From contig OY720099.1 in the NCBI GenBank assembly GCA_963082875.1, forward strand, positions 19,883,066 to 19,947,065: DNA of 64,000 nucleotides, written 5' to 3'. Below are positions 22,970 to 36,100 of this stretch, one piece after another. The notes beneath the pieces are model-generated. The model saw only the letters and a list, made by a program, of their open reading frames with translations, made no database searches and was not told the DNA's origin. How positions within the stretch are numbered: the stretch's first letter is position 1; each line of letters opens with the position of its first letter. This DNA comes from Corella eumyota. Its lineage: Eukaryota > Chordata > Ascidiacea > Phlebobranchia > Corellidae. Position numbers and translations under genes: made by a program.

Positions 22970-25900
22970 TTTATTTATGAATTGTATGACATTTGGTCAT
23001 ATCATTGAGTTAGTATAGTTAGTTAGATTTGTAGATTGTTTGACTTAAGATCAAGTTTGGATTTATAAATTGGGATATATAATTTCGAAAGGATTTTTTG
23101 GATTTACATATAAGAATGAATTTGGAACCAAGTACCAGCGGTCAAGCTTCGACATCGAAGCCCGTCGAAGAACCCAGTGTCGATCCGAAGTCTGCCCGAA
23201 AAAATGCTTTGGCAAATTTTACTCGAATTGAAAACCAGCTCCTTAAAGAAATCAATGCTCAAAAGGAGGCAAAGCTGTTTAAATGTTTATCGGCGTGCAA
23301 CGAATTCTTGGCTGTTCAAGCTGAAGTTGAAAAGCCAAAAGCACAGGCCAAAATCTATGAAGTTAAAAGCCGATATGCGACAATGAACGAAAGGTATCAA
23401 AGTTTTCTATCTTTGTGTGTAACCTCTGCTCCACCAACACATGGAGCTCCTTCAGTAATTGGGTCCCGCCATTCTGGATCTGTTAGCTCGCAAAGAAGCA
23501 GAGGTAGCGTTGAGGCGCTTAAAGTTCAAGCCGAACAAGTTCAAAAGGAAGCTGAATTAAGTCTTCGGCAGCTTGAAATTCAAAAGCAACAAGAAGAAGA
23601 AAAAGCAGAAGAAGAAGTCCGCGAGGCCGAAGCTAGGGCTCGTCGGAAAAAGCGCACTGCGGCCCTTAAAAGCATGGGCGCACAAATTGAGCTTGAAAAG
23701 GAAGTAACCAGGGCTCAATCCAAAGTTCTTGAAGCCGAAGCCGAGTTAGAGGGTAGCGTTTTTGGGTCTGACGGATTCGTAGAAAGGCCATCAATTTCGC
23801 TTCGACAATTCGCTTCACCAGCTGCTTTGGGGATTGATCAAGCCATTAACAGCTTATCACCCAAACGGAGTGACCCAACCCCTATCTTAGTTACCCAAAC
23901 AGGCTTAGTTACCCAAACGGGGACAGTTCGTAAGGGAGTTGGCCCGATCATCAAGGCATTACTACCAGCGCATTCATTTTGAGCAATGCGATAAAAAATT
24001 TTCCGACATGAAAGGGAGGCGATTTCAATCGAAATCAAATCGGCCTGCCAGCAAGAGCTTTAACGTGAAGGAGAAAAGTTCGGCGCCATTATTATTTGTA
24101 TGCTGTCCTTTGTGTAGGAATGGACACCAGCTGTGGCGTTGCGAAATCTTCAAAATGAAAACGTCGATCGATCGATATAATTTCGTGAAAATTAAAAGGT
24201 TGTGTTTCAATTGCTTAAGAGAAGGCCACATGAATAACAATTGTCCGACAACAATGGCCTGCAAAACATATAGCAAAAAACATCACACTTTGCTTCATTA
24301 CAACAAACCACAACCGAATGAAAACTTAAACGCACCTACAAATAATGAGAACGCCGAAGAAAGAGCTGTCACCGCCTGCGGTACACAGAAAAGTAAAAAT
24401 GTGAAACGGTTCAAGGTGCTTCAAGTAAAGGTTTGGGGCAGCAACCCAAACAAAATCGTCCAAACTTATGCATTTTTGGACGACGGTTTCGACACAAGTA
24501 TGTGTACTAAAACGTTAGCCAATCAATTGGGGCTTAACAAAATCGACCGCCATGTACAGCTATTTACAGCGAATTCACTTACCGAATATGATACCATTGT
24601 TATATTCAAGGCATTAATGAAATCGAGTCATTTAATGTAGACGAGCTTATTGTTTTAAACGACCTGGTTGATGTAAGTGAAAGTATACCAACTAAAGATG
24701 TAGCAAACCGCTACGCGCATCTTAATGATCTCACGTTTCCGAGACTTAAGAACGCAAAAATTGAACTGCTTCTTGGTAACAATGTACATGAAGCCTTTAG
24801 GTTAAAGGAGCAACGTGTGGGTAAACCTGGTCAGCCATTTGGCCTGCATACAGCGCTTGGCTGGACACTATTTGGTTCTGACTACTCTAAAAGGTCAGAT
24901 AACAACGCGCGAAACATTAATTTTCTACATAGCCTAGATGGCATTGATGCTTCATGTAGAATATTGGTCAACTCGTTTAATCAAGACTTTAAGGATTTAA
25001 ACGACGTTCAACGCCATGAGGCCTCAATAGAGGATAAAAGGGCTTTGGGAATAATGAAATCGATCGTTGAAAAGGTTGACGGTCATTACCAAATTGGATT
25101 ACTGTGGAAGGACGATCTTGCAAGACCGTCAAATAATCGGAAAATGGCTGAACGAAGGCTTCAGTACTTAAAGAAGAAATTGCAAGCTAACCCTGAACTT
25201 TTTTCCAGATATAGGGATAAGGTTACTGAATATGTAAATAGTGGCCATGCCACAATGATTTTAGATGGTGAAATTAGGAATTTTTAAGTAACTTTAAATA
25301 TTATATACCTCACCATTTTACAGGGCCTAAATTTCGTATTGTTTTTGATTGTGCTGCTAAACATTTAGGCCTATCTCTTAATGACTATTTGTTACAGGGG
25401 CCTGATTTAACTAATAATCTGGTTGGCGTACTTTTGCGCTTTCGCCAGGAAAAAATCGCTTTAGTTGCAGATATAAAGGGCATGTTTCACCAGGTGTTCG
25501 TTGATCCCAATGATCGGGATGCCTTTAGGTTCTTGTGGTGGCCAGAAAACGACCTGTCGCGAACTCCGGTTGATTACCGCATGAACGTTCATATTTTTGG
25601 CGCGACGTCATCGCCGAGTTGCGCTGCATTTGCATTACGTAAGACAGCTGACGACAACCTGACTGGTGCGAACGAACAAACCCCGAGTACTGTAAGGCAA
25701 ACTTTTTATGCTGATGATATGTTAAAATCGTGTAGTAGTGTAAATGAAGCCTTGCATTTGTTACGTGATATTCAACCGCTTCTTAAAAGCGGCGGCTTCC
25801 ATTTAACTAAGTTTATTAATAATGACAAAACTATACTTGCTTCTGTTCCTTTGGCATCGTCAACGTTAAATCTTACATGAGTTGCCAACTGAACGTGCGT

Positions 25901-28588
25901 TAGGTGTTTATTGGGACACCGCCCTTGATTGTTTTAAGGTGAAGGTAAACGTTCAATTAAAACCTTCCACTAGACGTGGTATTCTTTCTATGGTAAGTCA
26001 GGTCTATGACCCATTGGGCTTTGCCCAACCATTCATTTTACCTGCACGTAAATTACTGCAGGAAGCATGCAATTCACAAGTAGGTTGGGACAATCTGTTA
26101 CCCAACAGTCATATCACTAAATGGAATGCATGGTTACGTAATCTAACCCTTTTGGAGCGTATAAGCGTTCCCAGATGCCTGAAGTCTTCTTTAAGCATGT
26201 TAAAAAGTATTCAGCTGCACACGTTTTGTGATGCAAGCAGTATTGGCTATGGAGCCGTTAGTTATCTTCGTGTTGTTGATTTGCATGATGTGATTTTATG
26301 TTCTTTTGTTATGGGCAAGTCTCGCGTTTCACCTTTGAAACCTGTAAGCACGCCGAGACTTGAGCTTACGGCAGCTGTTATTGCCGTAAAACTAAGCACG
26401 CTAATTCAGCAAGAGCTTGAGTATAAGCTGGGCGACATTTTCTACTGGACGGATTCGACGACGGTGCTTCAATACATTCTTAATACATCAACACACTTTC
26501 GTTGCCAATAGATTTGAATTTATTCACGGTCTTTCTAAGCCGTGTCAATGGAGACACGTTGACACCAAACGTAACCCGGCTGACATAGCATCTCGAGGTC
26601 TTATGCCAGACAAAGTAGATAAGGCCGAAATTTGGTTTAATGGCCCGCAGTTTTTGGGTCAAGTTGTTAATGAATGGCCCGCTCGCCCACAAGTTTTACC
26701 ACCGCTTGCCAACGACGATCCTGAGTTGAAACAAGAACCAGCAAAGTGCAATTTCACAAAAGAAATTAGCAGCACTGGCATTGAGCGCCTTTTTTCTCGC
26801 TATTCATCTTTTTCCCGATTACAACGCTGCGTGGCATGGCTTCTACGTTATAAGCAATACCTGAGGTGGAAGGCTGAAACTCGAAATTTAGCAGCAAGTT
26901 CAACTTCGTTTAACACCAATTTTCTTAGTCGTCAGGAGATAGATGCTGCCACTACTGCTATTGTACATGCTGTTCAGCGCGACGTTTTTCCCGAGGTTAT
27001 TAAGTTGCTTTCTAACCATGAGAACTTTCAGTCGCCTGTAGTAATGAGTAAAGGAGAACTTCGCAATTCAAAAGTTCTCAGCTCGTTGCAAAAGTTGTCA
27101 CCCATTTTGGTCAATAATGTAATCTATGTTGGAGGAAGATTACAAAAGTCTTTGGTTGATAGGAATGCAAAGCATCAAATGATCTTGCCTTCAAACCACC
27201 CTGTCACTGCCCTCATTATTTCATCTCATCACATACGTCAAGGTCATTCCGGAACCTTGCATGTGGTAGCCTCTATCCGGGAAAGTTTTTGGATTTTGCG
27301 TGGCCAGGCAGCTGTTCGAAAGGTACTACGAAACTGCAGACAATGTAGACGATGGAACGCGAAAATCGGTGAACAAATAATGGCCGCATTACCCTTATCA
27401 AGGGTTACTGCCAACAGGCCACCATTCACCTGTGTTGGTGTCGATTATATGGGCCCCATACCTGTCAAGCTGGGACGGAGCCAAGTTAAGCGATATGCTT
27501 GTGTTTTTACCTGTATGGCCACCAGAGCAGTCCATATTGAGGCACAGTCGCTTGAAACAAGTGCCTTTATAGATGCATACAGAAGGTTCATTTCAAGAAG
27601 GCCAACACCGAAACAAATTTTTAGTGACAACGGCACTAATTTCGTCGGTGCCGAACGTGAATTGCGTATGGGTATAAGGAAATGGAATAAAAAACAAATG
27701 CATGATGCTATGTTGCAGAATGAAATAGATTGGAGATTTAATCCCCCTGCTGCAAGCCATCAAGGCGGAGTATGGGAGCGTATAATAAGAACAGTTCGAA
27801 AAATTATACGTTCAATCACCGGTGAACGAGTTCTTGACGACTACGGTCTCATGACGTTGCTCACTGAAGTTGAAAGGATCTTGAATAACCGACCTTTAAC
27901 CCCTATTAGTGATGATCCGCGAGACTTGGAAACGCTTTCTCCAAGTATGGTTTTAAAAGGAGCAATCGATGTGTCATTGCCCCCTGGAGAATTTATAAAA
28001 GCGGATGGTTATAAAAAGTCATGGCGCCTGACTCAACTAGTCGTCGATCAATTCTGGACGCTATGGCTAAAAGAATATTTGCCGCTTTTACAATTGCGAC
28101 AAAAATGGCTTCGGCCCGTGAGAAATTTTTCTGTTGGTGACGTAGTGTTGATTGTGGATGACACAATTAAAAGAGGATACTGGCCGAAGGGAATTATAGA
28201 ACAATGTGAAAGTGACTGTAACGGACTTGTACGACGCGTGCGTGTAAAAACCGCCACAACGGTCCTTTGGCGGGATATTAGAAAGCTGTGCCTTCTCGAA
28301 GCGCAGCAATAACTTAAAACGCGTTTTTCTTTCATTCATTATTGCATGTATCGTTATCATTTCACCTCATGTCACTCGTGTGAACTTTCGTATTTTCTTA
28401 CCCTTTGATGTGTACGATTATCGTATATTGTTATAATGTAATGTTTTCTTTTTTGACGATTATCTCACGTCATACTGTTTGCTGCATGCTCACAGTGTAT
28501 ATTGGTTTCGTTTTTGATATAATGTACTTTGTTTATTGTGAAATGACTTCGTATATTTTGTTGTGTACTCGGTCATTTGGGGCCGGAA

Positions 28589-29147
28589 TGTTAAGTCCAT
28601 TTATATGAAAACTGATTTATATTTTCTCATTAATTTTAAATACAATTTCACACTCGGTTGGACACCATTAGCCGCTATTGTGCGCTTCTTTTTGGATCGC
28701 CTTATCGCCTGGTCATTTCAAGTTTTTCCCTTTTTTCCAGCGTTCTTAGTCACGTGATTTGTGTTTCGCCTTTTTTGTCTTTATTTGTATCGTAACTTGG
28801 AATAATTTTGGAATTCTACTTTTAGTACGTCATATATTTAGAATACGATTCGCCCTGTTCTAACAATTCATAAATGGTCTTTAGTTAGTTTTTGTTAAAA
28901 GTAATATTGATTTGTAAGTGTTAAGCCAGTATTGTTTTTTGTTAATTGTTTTTCTTGTGTACTGAATATTGAATACATTGTAGAGTATTTCAATTGTTGT
29001 ATCAGTCGAGTTAGACAGTTGCAATTCTGGGCCCATTATCGGCATTATTTTTATATTAACTGAGATCAATCTGTGATCAAGGGGCGTATTTTATTCTCCG
29101 ATCAACCTATTGTTGGTCACGTGGGGTATAGTTAGACAAACCCTACA
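28589..29147 (+). repeat. 3' LTR of BEL copy 1
   Basis: Matches the 5' LTR almost perfectly; followed at once by CCATT, the target duplication, and then TT intron 2 sequence. Confidence 0.93.
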
Positions 29148-29789
29148 CCATTTGTATAACAAATACATAACTTACCCTTTGTTACTTCTTTCTCTACCTA
29201 AAACAAAGAAAAACTTTGATTTTAATCGTATTAAAAGTAAGGTCACTATCTGAAACTGGTTAAAAGTTAAGCTTAAAGTAACACAAACTACCTTAAAGTG
29301 TTATGGTTTGATATAGATTAAAACTTTTCACTTACCTTCTCATTAAACAACTCAGAAATTGTGATCCGAGCATTTTCTTTCATCTCCATAAAATCGTCAG
29401 CGAAACTTTCGAATACTTCGTACTTCGTCATGACAACGGATTCAAACTTTCCGATGTCGTCATCACCTGGATACTGGGAAAGATATTTGTTTAATCTTTC
29501 AAGCATCGACTTTGAACTATAATCGAACATGAACTGATCAGAAGCTTCCTGGTTCTTGGTGCAAACGCTGACAACCAAATGATCCTGGTCTGATTAACTC
29601 GATGATTGCATCTCGACCCTCCACAATTTTGTCCAACACCCCCCTCCAGAACGGCCGAAGTTCAGGTCTTAAAGCAACATAAGCAACCCCAGCTACTGCC
29701 ACAGCACTGGCTATTGTACGTGCAGGTTGCCCTTCCAATCTCAAATCGAAACTACCTTGTGCAACTTTTAAGTCAACTATGTCTGACAT

Positions 29790-30786
29790 TTTTAAATGTC
29801 TTAAGCTAAAACAAAAATATAGTTTAATTTAAATTTAATTATTTAAGAATAATTGTAACTTTACTTAAACCAGAAATAATTTAACATATTTTTTAATCAA
29901 AGTTATCTTTAAACTATGTTATCTGCATTGAAACGAACACTACAGTTTATATTAACTTTATTTCATGCTTTACATTATGTTTAAAATAGTTTAAACGTTA
30001 ACTTAATTTCTACACACCAGGGCAAAGTTTTTTCTCTTAAATGTTTAACTACCAACCTGCGCACACAGAATGTCAAACAAATATTAAATAAGAATTTACG
30101 AATGTTTCAGATAACTGCATTTTTATGATCAGATTTCATTACAGGGCCACCTAACAAATATTTACCCAGTAAAACTTTATTTTATTTTACATTTTTGTTG
30201 TAATAAAGTTAACTTTTATTTTACTTATATATTTTATGTGTATTAACGTTGTATTTATACTCCTGTTTTTGTATTTGATTCTCAATTTATTGGACAAATT
30301 TGTTTTTGTCTAAAATTAAAATTAAGGATAAAAAATCGCTTGCCAAGGTAGATACGCATAGAGATACTAATATATATAATATGCGAATGCAAAAACAATT
30401 ACTTTTTTCCCCAATAAAATTTGAAATTTTTGTAGTGGATACTAAGTGCTATAAATAAAGGTACAACTGGCTTTAGCATTATTGTTTAAATATTTAAGGT
30501 TAGTTGTAAACATTGTGTTTAAGCTTTTTTGTTAGAATGTAGTTGTTTGTAAAATTACAGGCACAAAATTAAGCTTGTATAGTTTGGAAAATAAAAACAA
30601 GACAACATTATCTTGTTTCATTTGTTTGCGTCGCCAAGTCAGCGTTAAAGTTTAGTTCTTTGTCTTTTGAAATGATAGTTCTTGTATTTACTTAATTCTA
30701 AACGAATTAGGATTTTATTTTTGGTTTATGGCTATAAATTATTAACTTTTTTGATGTTAATATGAGTTCATTTAATTTTTTCATTT
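29790..30786. other. duplicated spacer between TT-E and ferritin F2
   Basis: AT-rich spacer with no gene seen. It matches 47234-48240 (the spacer between TT-B and F4) along nearly its whole length, which shows that both come from one ancestral junction. Confidence 0.65.
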
Positions 30787-30870
30787 ATATCTGTAGCTTG
30801 TTAATAAAATCCTGATTATAATCCATTTTTTGTTTTTGTTGAATTTATAAATTAAATCTTTTAAAAGTTA
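30787..30870 (+). pseudogene. relic of the ferritin F1-type 3' UTR
   Basis: 'atctgtagcttgttaataaaatcctg' (shown split here as GTAGCTTGTTAATAAAATC) equals the 3' UTR end of ferritin F1 at 14371-14411, and the similarity continues into the following spacer. The coding exons that should precede it are missing, so an F1-type gene was deleted here. Confidence 0.75.
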
Positions 30871-31206
30871 TGGTATTAACCTGTTTTATAATACTATGTG
30901 CATTATTTTTTTAGCACTCTAATAAAACGAAGATTAAGCATTAAAATTTCCCAAAGCGATGCCTTTAAAATCATTCAACAAAAGAAACGTTTTCAGAAAG
31001 CTTAAAACACTTTTTTAAAATCCACGCTTTTGTTAATTACTCGCCTAGATTACAATTACGTTCCAGATTTAGCTTGGCTTACTTCTGTGCATAAATTTCA
31101 ATTTATTGTAAATGTGTAAGGTAAATAAGTATAGAATAACCCACAATTGGATTTTTAGCTTTACAACTACATGTTTATGGAGCATAAAACCTTTTTTGGC
31201 ATAGCC

Positions 31207-32236
31207 ATGACGCCACTAGTTGTTAAGGTTAGTTGTACATCAATAAAACAAGTAACTTGTAATATGGCATTTAAATATACTTTTTCGTCTTTATATATAG
31301 AACATTAAAAATTATGTTATTTTTTGGTTTGATTAAATGTAATGTAACGTTTGTAGGCAAACAGTGGAGGGGTGTGGGGTAAAGAATGTGAGGAAGGTTT
31401 AAACAATCAGATTAACCTAGAGTTGTATGCCTCATATGTTTACGTGGCTATAGTAAGTAAAAGGGCGTTTTTTTATAACTTGATGTTTTGGGTTTGATCC
31501 CAACTGCTCCCGTGCTAAGCACCCTTGAGTGAGGCGCTATAAACAGTACAAACTTATGCTGAACTTAAAAACCAATTGCCAGGTAAAATTTCTGGCAAAA
31601 TGCTCTAATAATTGCACATAAATGCCGAAAGAAAATTTAAGACTGGGTCAGGGATTTTGATTGTGTATTTAATGTTTTTTTAACGCAGGGCAACTTTTTC
31701 AACCGGGACGATGTTGCCGTAAAATGTGTTTGCAAATATTTTAAGAAATATTCAGACAAGAATGCAGCTCATGTTAATCAAATGCTGGAGTTTCAAAACA
31801 AAAGAGGAGGAACTTGCAAGTATTTTCAGATCAAGGTAAACACTTTTAAAAAGTGGTAAACCCCTAAAATATTGCAAATCTTTTAATTATAACATTTTTT
31901 TGTAGCCACCAGGTCCATTTGATCCTTCAAACTTCAACATATTAAAAGCCATGCAATGCGCTCTTGCACTTGAAGTTAATGTAAACAAAAGTTTGCTGGT
32001 TTTACACACAACTGCTGAGCAGGACCCTGTGGTAAGATAAAGGTTTTAACTCGTTAAATTAATCAGTTTGATAATTTTTTTAACTTATGTATACTTTATA
32101 GTTTCAAGATTTCATTGAGGATAACTTTCTTCACGAGCAAACTGACGTCATCAAGAAGTTGAAAGATAATATCACGAATCTAAAAAAGACCGGCAATGGA
32201 CTGGGAGAATATGTTTTCGATAAATATTTTTCCTAG
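31207..32236 (+). CDS. second-type ferritin, complete (copy F2)
   Basis: Five exons: 31207-31227, 31357-31452, 31689-31835, 31906-32031 and 32102-32236. They encode 174 residues beginning MTPLVVK. Exons 2, 4 and 5 are close to F1. Exon 3 has diverged strongly: GNFFNRDDVAVKCVC...YSDKNAAHVNQM. In the ferroxidase site E29, Y36, H67, E109 and Q143 remain, but the residue matching human E62 is Asn (N64) and its neighbour is Lys. The centre is therefore probably weakened or lost. Three new cysteines appear (C52, C54 and one in GGTCKYF). No IRE is visible in the 200 bases upstream, so it may escape IRP control. AATAAA follows at 32263-32268. The frame is fully open, so it is probably expressed; whether it joins mixed shells with F1 is unknown. 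Confidence 0.88.
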
Positions 32237-33147
32237 CCTTTCTACTAATGCATGTTAATTAAAATAAACATTAAATATATTTATACTGTTGTTTTTGTAT
32301 TTAATTCTAATTTTATTGGAACAAATTTGTTTTTTGTCTTAAAATTAAAATTGAGGATAAAAGATCGCTTGCCAAGTTTCTACTACGGTCACAAAGTTTC
32401 TACTACGGTCACGAAGTCTTGTGCAAATATTTTTATTTGTTTAAAATGTTTCAGCGATTTTTTCCAGACATTTGTTTTTAAGTTACTTGTAATATTATCT
32501 TAATATTAAGGTTAGTAGTGTACCTTAAGGCAGAAAATAGTTTTATATCTCTGATAAGATTAGGTTTTGTATAAATAATGTTTATATTTGATAAAAAATA
32601 AAAAGAGAAAAACTTAAAAAATTTAGTTTGTTATAGGTTTTAGTTTGTTAAATTAAAAAATTGACACTGGAAAAGAAAGATAACATGTTTTTGCACATTA
32701 TTATTAAAAAAAAATATTAATTTACTGCTTATTTTATTTCAAATACTGTCTAAAAAAACTGTATTTAAATACGGCTAAATAAAATTTTTTGCAATAATTT
32801 AAATGCGAAATCCCCGCTGTTTTAAAAAAAAATTCAAGTGTCCGGTTACCGTTTGCAGCAGTATTGTACTAAGTTATTGGAAAATATATTTATTAAAAAC
32901 GGATTTTTACGTTTTGTTTAATATGTATAGTACTTGTAAAGTGCTCTTGCCTTTAATTTTATAAGTTTAGCTGTCTGGCTGTGTTTTTATTTATAAATTA
33001 AGCAAAACACAAACATACAGACAGACAAAAGTTTATATTAGTATTTTAAAACATGAAAATCATATTCAAAATAAAATTATTAATTTGTGAATAATAAAAT
33101 TAAATGTTTCTGTTTAGAAAGTGAAAAGTTTGTTAAATGATTCTAGA
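32237..33147. other. spacer between ferritin F2 and SH3PXD2
   Basis: AT-rich with no gene. Near 32379-32416 a 19-base unit, AGTTTCTACTACGGTCAC, occurs twice in tandem. A CTGTTTAG acceptor-like site at 33110-33117 may mean that SH3PXD2 has an upstream exon. Confidence 0.5.
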
Positions 33148-36100
33148 ATGTGTCCGGTCGTGCGGAGAAAATTAGTCGACGCAAAAGTCACTGATGCGGA
33201 GAAAAGAAGATACCCATCGAAGCATTACGTAAATTATTTTAATAAACCTTAAAATAGTGCGAAATAAAATTATGAGTGGTTTGGAATTTTTAGAAAAACC
33301 GGCAGCGTAGTGTAGTGGTAAAAACACTTGCTACACCACACATGAGGTCGTGGGTTCAATTCCCACTGCTCTCATGCTGTAATGCTGTAGCGCCCTTGAG
33401 TGATGCGCTATAAACGAAATGAGCTCCTGCTGAGCCAGCACTTAATCAGCAGTTAAAATATCGGGCAATTATAATCTATAATATCCCAAACTGCCACAGG
33501 CAACTTAAGACTGGGTCGGAGTAACTGATGTAACTCTATGTTTAAGACGCGCATTCCAGTTTCCCAGAAGGATAAAGATATATACAAAAAAAAATATATA
33601 TATAATATAGCCTATATTTTGTTATAAATTTATACACGAAAGTTTATTGACAAAATCATAAAATTAAACTAAATGTATTCAAAACAAACATAAAACTATC
33701 ATATCAATTAAAACAAAACTAATATTTTATTTTAGGTTTATATAATTCAAGTTACTTGGGACGATGGAAGTAGCACCGTTATATTCAGAAGATATTCAAA
33801 ATTCTTCGATTTTCAGGTAAATTTAATAATTATTTTTATTGTTTTTTAAGATGATATCTATTTATTGTTTGTTTGTGTTTTTAATTTTACAAAATTTAAA
33901 AGTGGCATAAATACCATTAATTAAAAACTTAATAAGGTATTTTTATATTAACCAAAATAAAGATATATTTTTGTTGTATTTTTTAAGTTTTAATATAATT
34001 CCATAAATCACAAATAAAATAAACACAAAATAGTTTATAATATGAACCTTATGTTACCTAAAACCTTGCAGATAATGTTGAATTATTAATGCAGTAATTG
34101 ATTGCTTTTCACTTAGGGCTTGAATTATCTTAATGCATACCAGACAAAACAAAGAGAATTCTTTTAAATATTTAATTAAATGTCTGTGCAAAAAATTTTT
34201 ATTTAATTTAAGTCTTAATTAGTGTTTTAAAAACTGTCATTTTATTTATCAAAATTTTAAATTTTTTTTCGTTTTCAGATAAGTTTATTGGAGACGTTTC
34301 CACATGAGGGAGGTATTAAGGACCCCTCCGATAGGGTAATTCCCTTTCTCCCGGGTAAGATCTTGTTCCGGAGGAGCAATATTCGGGATGTTGCCATGAA
34401 GAGATTGAAACCAATTGATGAATATTGTTCAGTAAGTATAAAATTTAGGCTATTTTGTTATTGGGATTTTATATTTGAATTATTGTTTTTGTTTCTTATT
34501 TTTTTAACAATTTAGTAAAGAAATTGTAAAACTATTTATGTGTATATATAAAATTTCAAATAAAAAAATTACAAAAAATTGAAACCCATATTGTAGGAAG
34601 TTTACATAATGAGGAAATTATCAATTTCCTTAACATACTTTTAACCAATTCTCTTCAATATTTTAATCACTTTTCAATGGCTGAATTTTTATTTAAAATA
34701 ATTAGGTATATTAATATTAATTAAAAACAGACCTTTTTATGGGTTAACATCTTTGTTTACGTTTACAAAATTTGGTTTTAAATTATATTCACATTTTTGT
34801 GCATTTTTTTGAAATTTAATCGTTTTTAAACCCTTAAATATTTAATGATTTTTTATATAAATTTATTTATAGACTAATTGCTTGGGTTTAGGCAAAACAA
34901 CGGAAATTGTTTAAATGACTCAAAAATTTATTTCCTAAAAATTTACCAAAATTTTTGACATGTTGGTTTTTATGTCAAAAGTTCATTATTATATTTTTAT
35001 TTTAAACAAAAATTTGACTTCTCTAGTGAATTATTTTTTGGTATTTAGTCATTTATGGCATCATTTTGTTGTTCATAGAATTTTTTTTAGTTTTAAATAG
35101 ATTTTATGTTTAATTTTTGATAGCCTACCTTTTTTTTTTAAATTGTCACTTTTTTGCGTCAATGGAAAACACAATGACGTATAAGTGATTTATAAAAACA
35201 AGGAAATATTAAAAATGTAACACGGGCTCCCAGTTAAAATTGAAATTTGTCATTTTTTGTCTTGTTTTAAAAGGAAATGGTTGATATTTTGGAAATACAA
35301 TAATTCTTTTATTTATAAACATTTTTTTTTCTTATTTTATATCCTTTTTTTTATGTGTTTTAAATCAAATTTGCAATTTAAAAAAAAAATATCAGAATTT
35401 CCTCAAAAAAAACTAAAAATAATTCTATTAATTTAGAATAAAAATGTTTTTAAATTAACAATATTTTAACAACAATTTTAATCCAAATTTTTATTATTTT
35501 TCAGTCTTTACTTAAACTACCAACCCACATTAAGGAAAGCAGTCAGGTTTTAGATTTCTTTGAAAGCAAACCTGAGGATTTAAACCCAATTAAGGAGTAA
35601 GTATAACTTCCCATTTAACTCTTTCACATTTGTGGCCACATTTCAAGACCTTATTATTATGGGGGTTTACATGTTGTGGGGTTTAAAGAGTTTTAATGAT
35701 TACCTAAATTTGGAATTTTGTAAATTTGCGACTAAATTGAATTTTAAAAGTTTTTTGCCAAACTAAGAAAATATTTTAGGTTTTAAATATTGTTACTTTA
35801 TAATAATAAGTTTAAGTATTTGTTGAATTTTGACATAAACATCAATTTTCTAAGAAATTAAATTTTGTTTATTTTTTTAGAGAAAGTTTTAGTAAAAGAA
35901 AGAGAAACGAGGAAGGTGAGTCATCTTATGATGTCATAATTTTGTTTATGACTCATCATTAAAATGGGGGTTTTTAACTTAATTCATAAAAACTTAAATT
36001 TTATTTAAAAATTAATTTTTTTTTAATATAAAGAAAATCTAAAACTTTAAATTGGTTAAAACATTTTTAGCAATTGTTTAAAAGCAGAATTACCCACAAT

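Larger units (their letters stand above)
22412..29147 (+). mobile_element. BEL/Pao LTR retrotransposon, copy 1 (broken)
   Basis: An LTR element of about 6.7 kb, antisense to the TT gene. LTRs of about 558 bases begin TGTTAAG and end CCTACA; the 5-bp target duplication is CCATT (22407-22411 and 29148-29152). A purine-rich tract (TTTGGGGCCGGAA) precedes the 3' LTR. Parts in order: gag from about 23115 with zinc knuckles near 24200-24290, a retropepsin near 24470, reverse transcriptase near 25320-25860, RNase H near 26210-26500, and an integrase with H2C2 zinc finger and DDE core near 27200-27900, followed by the DUF5641-like tail. The protease-RT-integrase arrangement and the RT and integrase wording are BEL/Pao. 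No envelope gene is seen. It has several breaks. Its LTRs differ at only about three sites by eye, so it is young. It is a fossil copy. Confidence 0.92.
22228..29789 (-). pseudogene. TT-E: broken copy of the TT gene, split by a BEL element
   Basis: Exon 1 (29789-29336) and exon 2 (29197-29176) are on the right of the LTR element; a remnant of exon 5 with the stop region (22228-22330) is on the left. Exons 3 and 4 and most of exon 5 are gone: exon 5 sequence jumps straight into intron 2 sequence near 22331. Exon 1 has one extra base within its 'gacaaccaaatgatcc' stretch relative to the other copies, which shifts the frame. Intron 2 contains the LTR element described separately. Not functional. 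Confidence 0.85.

Noticed and set aside
32252-32503. 83-residue frame after ferritin F2
   Set aside because: AT-rich, hydrophobic chance frame that overlaps the F2 3' UTR and polyadenylation signal.
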